64,000 nt of DNA from Bacteroides sp. OF04-15BH (GTDB taxonomy: Bacteria > Bacteroidota > Bacteroidia > Bacteroidales > Bacteroidaceae). Below the pieces are notes generated by a model. The model worked only from the letters and a program-made list of their open reading frames with translations, did no database searches and was not told the DNA's origin. The translations under genes and the position numbers were made by a program. The DNA is taken from NCBI RefSeq assembly GCF_003477995.1, contig NZ_QUEM01000002.1:150820-214819 (forward strand). The letters are read 5' to 3'. Shown here one piece after another: positions 1 to 7,884 of this stretch (the stretch's first letter is position 1; every line of letters starts with the position of its first letter).

Positions 1-922
1 GGCGGTAGATTTTGCTGGCATAAACATAAATCTGGAAGCATTCGTTGACTTCATCCTCCAGGGATTTGGGTTCAAAGATAATGCGTACGGCCAGAATGTC
101 GTATATCTCCTCAAAAGAGATATGCTTGTTCTGCATCTTGCACCAAATGGAATATGGGGTCTTGATGCGGGCCTTGATTTCATATTTGATGCCCATGCGG
201 TCCAGTTCCTTACGGATCGGAAGGGTAAATTCCTCGAACACACTGTCCCGGTGTGCTTGTGTCTGTGCCAGTTTTTCCTTAATGGCAGCATATTCTTCCG
301 GGTGTTCGTATTTGAAGCTGAGGTCTTCCAACTCCTCTTTGATCTTGTTCAGTCCGAGGCGATTGGCCAATGGAGCATAGATATACAGAGTCTCTCCTGC
401 AATTTTATATTGCTTGTTGGGCAACTGCGAGCCTAAGGTACGCATGTTATGCAGGCGGTCTGAAATCTTGATCAGAATCACACGGATATCATCGCTCATC
501 GTAAGCAGGAGCTTTTTGAAGGATTCGGCTTGTGCCGAAGCCTGGTTTCCGAAGATACCTCCTGAGATTTTGGTCAGTCCGTCGACAATAAGTGCGATCT
601 TGGGACCGAAGATGTTTGAGATATCTTCAACCGTGTAGTCTGTGTCCTCTACAACATCGTGCAGCAGAGCGGCGCAGATGGAAGTAGACCCCAGTCCGAT
701 TTCCTCGCAGGCAATCTGGGCCACGGCAATCGGGTGCATGATATACGGTTCTCCCGACAGTCGTCTCACTCCCTTGTGGGCCTGCTTGGCAAAATTAAAG
801 GCTTTGGTGATGATCTCTACTTTCTTTCTGTGACGAGATGCCAGATAGGTATCCACCAAATGCTGGAATGCATCTTGGACGAGTTTCTCGTCTTCTATTT
901 CTTTGTATTTGCTTTCCTCCAT
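1..922 (-). CDS. RelA/SpoT-family (p)ppGpp synthetase/hydrolase (3' part missing)
   Basis: This bifunctional stringent-response enzyme would make and degrade (p)ppGpp. Only the first 307 codons lie in the window; the family is usually about 730 residues, so the TGS and ACT domains are outside. The N-terminal HD hydrolase domain keeps its metal ligands: a His in YIMHPIAVAQ, the HD pair in LLHDVVEDT, and an Asp in KISDRLHNMRTL. The synthetase domain begins with ARIKTPYSIWCKM and YDILAVRII before the sequence ends. The ATG at 922 is preceded by AAAGGAGGTCAAG, a near-perfect Shine-Dalgarno sequence and unusual for this phylum. It is the last visible gene of the parA-parB-DUF5683-mltD series, 22 bases after mltD. 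An intact HD motif favours a bifunctional Rel over a synthetase-only RelA. Confidence 0.95.
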   Translation of the reverse strand, partial: MEESKYKEIEDEKLVQDAFQHLVDTYLASRHRKKVEIITKAFNFAKQAHKGVRRLSGEPYIMHPIAVAQIACEEIGLGSTSICAALLHDVVEDTDYTVEDISNIFGPKIALIVDGLTKISGGIFGNQASAQAESFKKLLLTMSDDIRVILIKISDRLHNMRTLGSQLPNKQYKIAGETLYIYAPLANRLGLNKIKEELEDLSFKYEHPEEYAAIKEKLAQTQAHRDSVFEEFTLPIRKELDRMGIKYEIKARIKTPYSIWCKMQNKHISFEEIYDILAVRIIFEPKSLEDEVNECFQIYVYASKIYR

Positions 923-944
923 CTTGACCTCCTTTGTTCTCAAG

Positions 945-2243
945 TTATTTTACTCGAATTTTCTTTCCGGCACGTATGTTGTTGCCCTTAATTCCATTCA
1001 GCTTGCGCAACTTGCTGACAGTTGTATGGTTACGCGCGGCAATTTCTGACAAAGTATCTCCCTTGCGGATGGTTGCATACTTGGCACGGCTTCTGGAAGA
1101 CTTTTTGCTGCTTCTTGAATAAGATGTTTTCGGTTTGGTAGAAGCAACCTTCTTGACTTCCGTTTCCTTGCGGTTGGTAAACAGCTCGTCAGAATTGTAA
1201 CGGTAGATTGAGTCACCGGCGCTGATAAAGGCGCTGACGCTGTGCGTAGGGAGGCGCAGAATCTGTTCTTCATGGTCATTGCCGGGAATAAGCCCCGTAC
1301 GGTATTGAGGGTTAAGTGCCTTAACTTCGTCCATGGATACGTTGCACATCGCTACAATCTGCTCGAAATGCAGCGGTTTGCCGATTTGCAAGGTATCAGA
1401 GCTTGCCGGTAATTTGGTCTTTACCGGGCAGATGTTGTGTTCACAATAGTAATTCATTACATAGTTGGCTGCAATGAATGCGGGGACATATCCGCGGGTT
1501 TCCTGAGGCAGATAAGGATATATCTCCCAATAGTCCTTGGAGTCGCCGGCACGTTTGATGGCTTTGTTTACATTGCCGGGACCACAGTTGTAGGCTGCGA
1601 TGGCGAGCGGCCAGTCATTATATATGTTATACAAATCGCGCAGATAACGGGCTGCGGCGTATGACGACTTGATCGGGTCGCGCCGTTCGTCAATAAGACT
1701 GTTCACTTCCAGTCCGTATTTCTTTCCGGTGGTAATCATGAACTGCCACAAACCCACCGCTCCGGCTTTGGATACAGCCTGCGGATTCAGGGCCGATTCG
1801 ATAACCGGCAGATATTTCAACTCCAGAGGCAGCTGATAGCTCTCCAATGCCTCTTCGAAGATTGGTGTATAAAAGTTTGAAGCCCCCAGCATATAGGATA
1901 CTGAGCGCCGCAATTTGGTACAGTAGTGGTCAATGAATTTTCTTACAACCTCATTGTAAGGCATTTCAATGACATTCGGCAAACGTGATAGTCTGTTGAT
2001 ATAGGTCTCTTTGCTATACTCCGGATTCTCGTTGCTTGACTCGCAGTTTTCGTCGGGTGAAAGGTAATTCTTGACATTCCATTCGTGAAGCAGGCTGTCA
2101 ATGTCGGAGGTCATACCTTCCGGCAGATCAATTACCTCGTCCTGATCGGTCTCGTCATCATGCACGGTAATATTGTCCTGTGCATACATAGAGACTGCTG
2201 CAAGGCATAATGAGAGGCATAAAGTTCCTATTCTTTTCTTCAT
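945..2243 (-). CDS. mltD: Membrane-bound lytic murein transglycosylase D with LysM
   Basis: This periplasmic enzyme cleaves the MurNAc-GlcNAc bond of peptidoglycan. From the chosen start, MKKRIGTLCLSLCL, there is a signal peptide ending near MYA-Q. An SLT/goose-lysozyme-like domain covers roughly residues 115-265. The catalytic Glu is about residue 149 in YLPVIESALNP, followed by GLWQFM and the AAYNCGPGNV motif. A basic Ser/Arg/Lys linker leads to one C-terminal LysM domain (GDTLSEIAARN...KIRVK) that binds peptidoglycan. An upstream in-frame ATG at 2270 would add nine residues and overlap the preceding gene; I prefer 2243 because it gives a cleaner signal peptide. It lies 8 bases after the DUF5683 gene in the same operon. 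Confidence 0.93.
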   Translation of the reverse strand: MKKRIGTLCLSLCLAAVSMYAQDNITVHDDETDQDEVIDLPEGMTSDIDSLLHEWNVKNYLSPDENCESSNENPEYSKETYINRLSRLPNVIEMPYNEVVRKFIDHYCTKLRRSVSYMLGASNFYTPIFEEALESYQLPLELKYLPVIESALNPQAVSKAGAVGLWQFMITTGKKYGLEVNSLIDERRDPIKSSYAAARYLRDLYNIYNDWPLAIAAYNCGPGNVNKAIKRAGDSKDYWEIYPYLPQETRGYVPAFIAANYVMNYYCEHNICPVKTKLPASSDTLQIGKPLHFEQIVAMCNVSMDEVKALNPQYRTGLIPGNDHEEQILRLPTHSVSAFISAGDSIYRYNSDELFTNRKETEVKKVASTKPKTSYSRSSKKSSRSRAKYATIRKGDTLSEIAARNHTTVSKLRKLNGIKGNNIRAGKKIRVK

Positions 2244-2251
2244 ATTCTTAT

Positions 2252-3049
2252 TTAAAAATTTAAACGGCATTGTAGTCCCACACTTGTCTGGTTCTTCAAC
2301 AGATGTCCGTTGTTCATGATCGTAGGCTCAATCTTGAGTCCTAAGTCTTTAGAGATATCAAACGAAGACAGTTCCGCATCTACATAAGCATCGACCACAG
2401 AAAGCAGGTACACGCCCACCATGCAGAAAATACTCAGGTCGCGATATTTCCGGTAAAAGTTCTTCTTATTCTTGAAGATTTCCTTAAAACGTTCTTCCTT
2501 ACCGGTGATATCGTAGTTGATCGGCAACATGTCCAGATAGCTGTCCGTATTCGGATCATTGTCCATAATGTCCAGATAAGCCTGTGAGTAGTCCTTATAC
2601 ATCTGTCCGTTCCAGGTCAGAGCATAGACACATCCCAGAAATCCACCGTACACAATCGGTATTTTCCAGTATTTGCGGTTATATACCTGTCCGGCGCCGG
2701 GGATAATCAGCGAAAGCCACAGGGCCCGTGTCGGGTTGGGTACGAACTTGACCATGGGTTTCTGTACGGCTATCGAGTCGTTTTTTTTGACGAGAAGACT
2801 CGTATCGGTCACTGCTTCCAGTTTTTCCAGGTTTTTCAGATTGGCCTGTTCTATTGAGTCGGCTACTAAAGAGTCCGCCACAATGGTTTCACCCTTCACG
2901 GAATCCGTTCTGATGGAATCCAGTGGGGCAATCGGATTGATGCGGGTCGAATCAGCCTCCTGCGCTGCAAGCGAAGAAATCCCATTGGGCCCATAGAAAA
3001 GGCACAACAGGATAATGACCAGTTTATATGCTATGTTTTTAGTTTTCAA
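2252..3049 (-). CDS. DUF5683 domain membrane protein
   Basis: This is a conserved Bacteroidetes protein of unknown function, 265 residues. It opens with a hydrophobic signal or anchor (YKLVIILLCLFYGPNGI). An acidic Ser/Asp-rich stretch of about 80 residues follows, then the DUF5683 core beginning TRALWLSLIIPGAGQVYNR, with a second hydrophobic segment at IPIVYGGFLGCVYAL and a third near IFCMVGVYLLSVVDAYVDA. The start codon overlaps the parB stop by four bases, so it is probably translationally coupled to parB. Its conserved place between parB and mltD suggests an envelope role, but nothing in the sequence shows a catalytic activity. Confidence 0.85.
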   Translation of the reverse strand: MKTKNIAYKLVIILLCLFYGPNGISSLAAQEADSTRINPIAPLDSIRTDSVKGETIVADSLVADSIEQANLKNLEKLEAVTDTSLLVKKNDSIAVQKPMVKFVPNPTRALWLSLIIPGAGQVYNRKYWKIPIVYGGFLGCVYALTWNGQMYKDYSQAYLDIMDNDPNTDSYLDMLPINYDITGKEERFKEIFKNKKNFYRKYRDLSIFCMVGVYLLSVVDAYVDAELSSFDISKDLGLKIEPTIMNNGHLLKNQTSVGLQCRLNF

Positions 3050-3933
3050 CTTTTCAAGCGATCAAACAATTCAATAATGCGTTCAAGTTCCTCTTCGCTG
3101 GAGAACGGGATGCTGATTTTGCCTTTTCCCTTGTCCGAGCAAGTGAGTTGCACTTTTGTCTGGAAGAATTGGCTCAGGCTGTCCTTCAGCAAATGGAATT
3201 CCTCTGGCAGTGCGGCTTTGGCGGCAGGCTGTGCTTTGGGTGCTGTTTCCATGCCATATTGCAGGTTGCGCACCATTTCCTCCACTTTTCTCACCGACAG
3301 ATGTTCTGTTTCAATCTGTTTGAAGATTTTTATCTGATCGGCGGTATTTTCCAGGGCAAGCAGTGCTCTGGCATGTCCCATGTCGATCGTTTTGTTTTGA
3401 AGAGCCATCTGGATAGGAGCGGGCAGCTTGAGGAGACGCAGGTAGTTGGTGATAGTGCTTCGGTTTTTTCCGATGCGTTCACTCAGGCGCTCCTGTGTCA
3501 GTCCGTAAGTGTCCAGCAGATGCTGGTAGGCCAGGGCCACTTCCACGGCGTTCAGGTCTTCGCGCTGTATGTTTTCGATCAGCGCCATTTCCATCATATT
3601 TTCGTCGTCGGCTGTACGGATGTAAGCCGGAATGGTTCTTCTTCCTGCCAGAGCCGATGCTTTGCAGCGGCGTTCTCCGGCGATGATTTCGTAAGTGTCT
3701 TCACCGGTTTGTCGCACGGTGATCGGCTGTATAACCCCAATTTCGGCAATGGATTCGGCCAGTTCTCTCAGGCTGTCCTCATTGAACTCCTTTCTGGGTT
3801 GGTTGGGATTGGCTTTTATCTTATCCAGCTCTATTTCGTTGATGGACGACGAACCGTCGGTCTGTACCTCACGAGTTGAGATCAGGGCATCGAGTCCGCG
3901 TCCCAGTGCCGGATATTTTTTATGTACTGCCAT
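3046..3933 (-). CDS. parB: Chromosome partitioning protein ParB
   Basis: ParB binds parS sites near the origin, spreads, and loads SMC for chromosome segregation; the family is now known to be a CTP switch. At 295 residues it has normal length. The N-terminus carries the usual GRGLDALIS peptide that contacts ParA. The ParB/Spo0J domain contains the nucleotide-binding box GERRCKASALAGRRTIPAY and the motif ALIENIQREDLNAVE. The helix-turn-helix is LTQERLSERIGKNRSTITNY. A C-terminal dimerisation segment ends in ELFDRLKS. It lies 15 bases downstream of parA on the same strand. I found no TGTT(N)CACGTG-type parS palindrome in the window. Confidence 0.97.
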   Translation of the reverse strand: MAVHKKYPALGRGLDALISTREVQTDGSSSINEIELDKIKANPNQPRKEFNEDSLRELAESIAEIGVIQPITVRQTGEDTYEIIAGERRCKASALAGRRTIPAYIRTADDENMMEMALIENIQREDLNAVEVALAYQHLLDTYGLTQERLSERIGKNRSTITNYLRLLKLPAPIQMALQNKTIDMGHARALLALENTADQIKIFKQIETEHLSVRKVEEMVRNLQYGMETAPKAQPAAKAALPEEFHLLKDSLSQFFQTKVQLTCSDKGKGKISIPFSSEEELERIIELFDRLKS

Positions 3934-3948
3934 GTGTCTTTTTCAGTT

Positions 3949-4710
3949 TTAGTTTTTTTCGATGATTTCTTTGGCGAGCGACAAGTGGTTTTTGGCTCCG
4001 GTAGATTCTGCGTCATACAGAATGGCCGGCACTCCGTGGCTTGGTGCCTCGCTAAGTTTCACATTGCGCTGGATTACGGTTTTGAACACCAGTTCCTGAA
4101 AATGGCGCTTCACTTCATCGTAGATTTGGTTTGCCAGTCGCAGACGGCTATCGTACATGGTGAGCAGGAATCCTTCGATTTCCAATGCCGGATTCAGTTT
4201 CGACTTGATGATTTTGATGGTATTCAGCAGCTTGCTGATACCCTCCAGGGCAAAGTATTCACACTGTACGGGAATAATGACGGAGTCGGCAGCCGTGAGC
4301 GCATTTACCGTGATGAGTCCCAGTGACGGTGAACAGTCTATCAATATATAGTCGTATTCCGATTTCAGGGGCTGCAACAAGTGCATCAGCACTTTCTCCC
4401 TGTTGTTCAGGTTGAGCATTTCGATTTCGGCTCCCACCAGGTCGATGTGTGACGGAATAATATCCAGTCCGTCGATGTCGGTGGTGTAGATAGCCTCGCG
4501 AACATCCGCCTGTTCTATGATGCATTCATAGATGGAACAGTCAATCTCCGAAACGTCTACACCCAGACCAGATGAGGCATTTGCTTGCGGATCGGCATCA
4601 ACCAAAAGAACCTTCTTTTCCAAAGTAGCCAAAGAAGCTGCTAAATTCATAGAGGTAGTGGTTTTGCCCACACCACCTTTCTGATTTGCTAAAGCGATAA
4701 TCTTTCCCAT
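3949..4710 (-). CDS. parA: Chromosome partitioning ATPase ParA (Soj)
   Basis: This is a deviant-Walker ATPase that forms a dynamic gradient on the nucleoid and works with ParB. Its 253 residues start with MGKIIALANQKGGVGKTTTS, a deviant Walker A with the signature lysine. Walker A' (LLVDADPQANAS) and Walker B (YILIDCSPSLGLIT) follow. It lacks the N-terminal DNA-binding extension of plasmid ParA proteins, so it is the short chromosomal Soj type. It is the first gene of the minus-strand operon; upstream, divergent surE begins after a 213-base gap. A near-match to the -7 element (TTACTTTG) lies about 25 bases upstream of the start. Confidence 0.97.
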   Translation of the reverse strand: MGKIIALANQKGGVGKTTTSMNLAASLATLEKKVLLVDADPQANASSGLGVDVSEIDCSIYECIIEQADVREAIYTTDIDGLDIIPSHIDLVGAEIEMLNLNNREKVLMHLLQPLKSEYDYILIDCSPSLGLITVNALTAADSVIIPVQCEYFALEGISKLLNTIKIIKSKLNPALEIEGFLLTMYDSRLRLANQIYDEVKRHFQELVFKTVIQRNVKLSEAPSHGVPAILYDAESTGAKNHLSLAKEIIEKN

Positions 4711-4889
4711 TTCTATGTATCTTTGATGCTACAAAGTAACGGATAATCTTATTCTTCTCCTAATAATCGTGAGTGAGTTTCTGAAAATTGTTGATAACTC
4801 ACGCTTATTGTTGATAACTTAAGCTACATGAATAAATGCAAATATATGCATTATTTCTTTGATAAAGAGCCTTTTTAAACCTTTTTTCG

Positions 4890-4897
4890 TATTTTTG
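4890..4897 (+). promoter_or_regulatory. Putative -7 promoter element for surE-lpxB
   Basis: TATTTTTG matches the Bacteroidetes -7 consensus TAnnTTTG and lies 26 bases upstream of the surE start. No good -33 TTTG is at the ideal spacing. Confidence 0.5.
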
Positions 4898-4923
4898 TAG
4901 CATATAATTTTATTACAATAATA

Positions 4924-5691
4924 ATGAGACCTTTAATTTTTATCTCGAACGATGACGGCGTGCATGCCAAAGGATTGAACGAACTGGTGGCTTGGGTCAG
5001 GGATATGGCCGATGTGGTGGTTATGGCTCCCGACGGTCCGCGCTCGGGTTCGGCTGCGGCGATTACTTCCATCGTCCCGGTAACCTACAAAAAGGTGTCC
5101 GAAGAGCCGGGTGTAAGCATCTATTCCTGTTCCGGAACTCCGGTGGATTGTGTGAAACTGGCATTTGAAACCGTGCTCCCGCGCCGCCCCGATCTGGTGC
5201 TGAGCGGCATCAATCACGGAGACAATGCGTCGGTTAATGTGCATTATTCCGGTACGATGGGAGTGGTGTTTGAAGGCTGCCTGAAGGGAATTCCTTCCAT
5301 CGGCTTTTCTTTGGCTGACGCTTGTGCGGATGCTGATTTCACGGCTTTACAACCTTATATAAGAACATTGGTGAGCCAGATTCTGGCCGAAGGACTGCCT
5401 CAGGGTGTCTGTCTGAATGTCAATTTCCCTGCCGGAAAGAATTTGCGCGGTTTGCGCGTCTGCCGCATGGGGTGGGGCTGCTGGAACTGTGAGTGGAAGT
5501 CGGCCGCGCATCCTGCCGGTAAACCAGCTTATTGGCTGACAGGCCAATATGAGAATCTGGAGCCCGATGCTACGGATACCGATGTCTGGGCTTTGTCGCA
5601 GGGGTATGCATCCGTGGTTCCTATACGTCTGGATGTCACGGCCTATGACTGTCTGGAGAATATGAAAACAAAATTGGAGGAGATTTCATGA
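4924..5691 (+). CDS. surE: 5'/3'-nucleotidase SurE
   Basis: SurE is a metal-dependent phosphatase that removes phosphate from nucleoside 5'- and 3'-monophosphates and short polyphosphate. At 255 residues it has normal length. The metal-binding start ISNDDGVHAKG holds the paired Asp residues. It is followed by APDGPRSGSAAAIT, the SGTPVDCVKLAF motif, LVLSGINHGDNASVNVHYSG and the loop SGTMGVVFEG. The stop overlaps the lpxB start by four bases (ATGA), so the two are probably translated together. The ATG at 4924 follows directly on the promoter region with no better upstream start. Confidence 0.96.
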   Translation: MRPLIFISNDDGVHAKGLNELVAWVRDMADVVVMAPDGPRSGSAAAITSIVPVTYKKVSEEPGVSIYSCSGTPVDCVKLAFETVLPRRPDLVLSGINHGDNASVNVHYSGTMGVVFEGCLKGIPSIGFSLADACADADFTALQPYIRTLVSQILAEGLPQGVCLNVNFPAGKNLRGLRVCRMGWGCWNCEWKSAAHPAGKPAYWLTGQYENLEPDATDTDVWALSQGYASVVPIRLDVTAYDCLENMKTKLEEIS

Positions 5692-6830
5692 AATACTATC
5701 TGATTGCCGGCGAAGCCAGTGGAGATCTGCATGCCGGGAAGCTGATGGAAGCGTTGAAACAGCACGATGCTGCGGCAGCGTTCCGTTATTTCGGAGGCGA
5801 CGAGATGCAGCGTCAGGGCGGAACGCTGGTGCGTCACTACAAAGACACGGCTTATATGGGCTTTATCCCCGTGTTGCTTCATTTGCGTCAGATATTCCGC
5901 AATATGGATTTGTGCAAGCAGGATATTGTGCAGTGGCAGCCCGATGTGGTGATTCTGGTTGATTATCCCGGTTTTAATCTGTCCATAGCGGAGTTTTTGC
6001 GCAAAAACACCCAAATCCCCGTTTATTATTATATCGCTCCCAAGATATGGGCCTGGAAGGAACACCGCATCAAGAATATCCGTCGCGATGTGGACGAGCT
6101 CTTTTCCATTCTGCCTTTTGAGATTGAATTCTTTGAGCAGAAGCATCATTATCCCATTCATTATGTGGGAAATCCCTCACTCGACGAGGTGCACGAGTTT
6201 CTGGCGCAGCATCCGTCCGATCCCGAAGGGTTCCGTCGGGAACATGGATTGGACAACCGTCCGATCATTGCTCTTCTGGCGGGCAGCCGCAAGCAGGAAA
6301 TCAAGGATAACCTGCCCATGATGGCACAGATAGCCCGGGAGCATGCTGCCGATTACCAGATTGTGCTGGCCGGTGCTCCCAATATAGAACTGTCTTACTA
6401 TCATCAGTTTATCGACAAGGAGCAGGTGCATATCCTTTCCGGTTGCACTTACCGCATTTTGCAGCATTCGGCGGCCGCATTGGTCACTTCCGGAACGGCC
6501 ACTCTGGAGACCGCCTTGTTCCGTGTGCCTCAGGTCGTTTGCTATTATACTGCTTGCGGAAAGGCCGTTTCCGTGTTGCGCAAGCTATTCCTGAAGGTGC
6601 CGTTCGTGTCGCTGGTGAATCTGATTACCGCCGAGGAAGTGGTGCCCGAACTGGTTGCCGACCAGATGAATCCCGAGCGTCTTCGCCGTGAGTTACAGGC
6701 CATTCTGCCAGGAGGTGCCGGACGCGAGGCCCAGCTTCAGGGATACCAGCGTATGCTTTCCCGTTTGGGAGAGCCCGGAGCTCCCGACCGTGCCGCAGAG
6801 CAGATGGTGCAGCTCCTGCAAAAGAAATGA
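5688..6830 (+). CDS. lpxB: Lipid-A-disaccharide synthase
   Basis: LpxB joins UDP-2,3-diacylglucosamine and lipid X to form the lipid A disaccharide at the inner face of the cytoplasmic membrane (glycosyltransferase family 19). The protein is 380 residues, as expected. The N-terminal motif YLIAGEASGDLHAGKLMEAL is diagnostic. Other family stretches are VDYPGFNLSIAEFL, YYIAPKIWAWKEHRIKNI, YVGNPSLDE, and the C-terminal donor site LLAGSRKQEI with ALVTSGTATLETALF. GGAGGAGATTTC directly before the ATG, inside the end of surE, looks like a ribosome-binding site. A strong bidirectional terminator follows. Confidence 0.96.
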   Translation: MKYYLIAGEASGDLHAGKLMEALKQHDAAAAFRYFGGDEMQRQGGTLVRHYKDTAYMGFIPVLLHLRQIFRNMDLCKQDIVQWQPDVVILVDYPGFNLSIAEFLRKNTQIPVYYYIAPKIWAWKEHRIKNIRRDVDELFSILPFEIEFFEQKHHYPIHYVGNPSLDEVHEFLAQHPSDPEGFRREHGLDNRPIIALLAGSRKQEIKDNLPMMAQIAREHAADYQIVLAGAPNIELSYYHQFIDKEQVHILSGCTYRILQHSAAALVTSGTATLETALFRVPQVVCYYTACGKAVSVLRKLFLKVPFVSLVNLITAEEVVPELVADQMNPERLRRELQAILPGGAGREAQLQGYQRMLSRLGEPGAPDRAAEQMVQLLQKK

Positions 6831-6844
6831 TCTTACAGAACGAA

Positions 6845-6908
6845 AAAAAGGAAAGGAAGCCTTGCAGAACCCCATGAAGGAGTATGCGAGGCTTCCTTTC
6901 CTTTTTTA
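6845..6908. terminator. Bidirectional terminator between lpxB and cdsA
   Basis: A perfect 13-base stem (GGAAAGGAAGCCT with AGGCTTCCTTTCC, arms 6850-6862 and 6889-6901) has A-rich sequence on its left and T-rich sequence on its right. It can therefore end transcription of lpxB (plus) and of the convergent cdsA (minus). Confidence 0.85.
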
Positions 6909-6973
6909 TTCCGATTCCCCATGTAGCGGGAATCTTTGGTTCGGGAGCAGAGCTCCTTACTTTAATACCTTTC

Positions 6974-7828
6974 TTAGAATAAGGTGATGGTGTAGAGGTA
7001 GATCACCGCAGCCGGAATGGCCAGCAGAGAACTGTCAAAGCGGTCCAGCATACCTCCATGTCCCGGCAGGATATTGCCGCTGTCCTTGATGCCCAGCTGT
7101 CTTTTCAGCAGACTCTCCACCAGATCACCCCAAGTGCCGAAGAATACCACCACGAGTGACAGACCCAACCATTCCCAGCGGTTCAGTGTGGTGTCCATGG
7201 CCAACAGCTGCGAACAGCCAACAGCCACGACCAGTCCTCCGAAGAAACCCTCCCAGGACTTTTTGGGAGAGATGCTGGGGAACAGTTTGTTTTTGCCCAG
7301 CAGAGAGCCGAAGCAGTAGGCACCGGTGTCGCTCATCCACAAGAAAATGAAAACCGACAGCGGAATGAATCCGTTGTAAGTGATGCTTTCTGTGGCCAGC
7401 ATGTCCGGGCGGGTGGTGAAGGCCAGCACACTCAACAAGGCAAAAGGCAGCGCCACATACATCTGTCCCAGCATGGTGAACGCCCAGTTATTGATCGGCG
7501 ATTTCCGTTTGAGATAAAGCTCGCTGATGAGCAGATAAATGATGGAAAGCAGATAGGGGATGAATACAGCCGGTGGAGTGATGTTACTGCAATAGCCGAA
7601 GAAGGCCAGAAACAGATAAGCTGCGGCGGCAGTACTGATGAAAGCATTTACGGTTACGTTTTCCTGCTTATTCACAATATGCGTATATTCCCATACAGAA
7701 AGAGCCGTGATGATGCAAAAGAGCAGGCAGAATGTGAGCGGTCCGTAGAGGAAGCCGCCGATAATAACGGCCACGAAGATGATGCCCGTCAGTGTGCGCA
7801 ATATTAGATTTTTTATTTTATCCGTCAT
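6974..7828 (-). CDS. cdsA: Phosphatidate cytidylyltransferase (CDP-diglyceride synthase)
   Basis: CdsA converts phosphatidic acid and CTP to CDP-diacylglycerol, the precursor of phosphatidylethanolamine and other phospholipids, in the cytoplasmic membrane. The 284-residue protein has about eight hydrophobic segments. The family signature is present near the C-terminus: SDTGAYCFGSLLGKNKLFPS, SPKKSWEGFFGG, and then GDLVESLLKRQLGIKDSGN with PGHGGMLDRFDS. It is the third gene of rsfS-ftsH-cdsA, 56 bases after ftsH. That gap holds an 8-base-pair hairpin (GCTCCACG with CGTGGAGC, 7846-7875) without a clear U-run, so it may be a processing site rather than a terminator. Confidence 0.96.
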   Translation of the reverse strand: MTDKIKNLILRTLTGIIFVAVIIGGFLYGPLTFCLLFCIITALSVWEYTHIVNKQENVTVNAFISTAAAAYLFLAFFGYCSNITPPAVFIPYLLSIIYLLISELYLKRKSPINNWAFTMLGQMYVALPFALLSVLAFTTRPDMLATESITYNGFIPLSVFIFLWMSDTGAYCFGSLLGKNKLFPSISPKKSWEGFFGGLVVAVGCSQLLAMDTTLNRWEWLGLSLVVVFFGTWGDLVESLLKRQLGIKDSGNILPGHGGMLDRFDSSLLAIPAAVIYLYTITLF

Positions 7829-7845
7829 GATGGTTTAAATTTTAT

Positions 7846-7875
7846 GCTCCACGTCACCCGCAGGCGGCGTGGAGC
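7846..7875 (-). other. Intercistronic hairpin between ftsH and cdsA
   Basis: Arms GCTCCACG (7846-7853) and CGTGGAGC (7868-7875) pair perfectly over a 14-base loop. There is no long U-run after it on the minus strand, so partial termination or mRNA processing is more likely than full termination. Confidence 0.5.
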
Positions 7876-7884
7876 TGTAACCTT

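Noticed and set aside
3046-4923. parS site near parAB
   Set aside because: I looked for TGTT(N)CACGTG-like palindromes and found none in this gap or elsewhere in the window; related short matches are inside genes and not symmetric.
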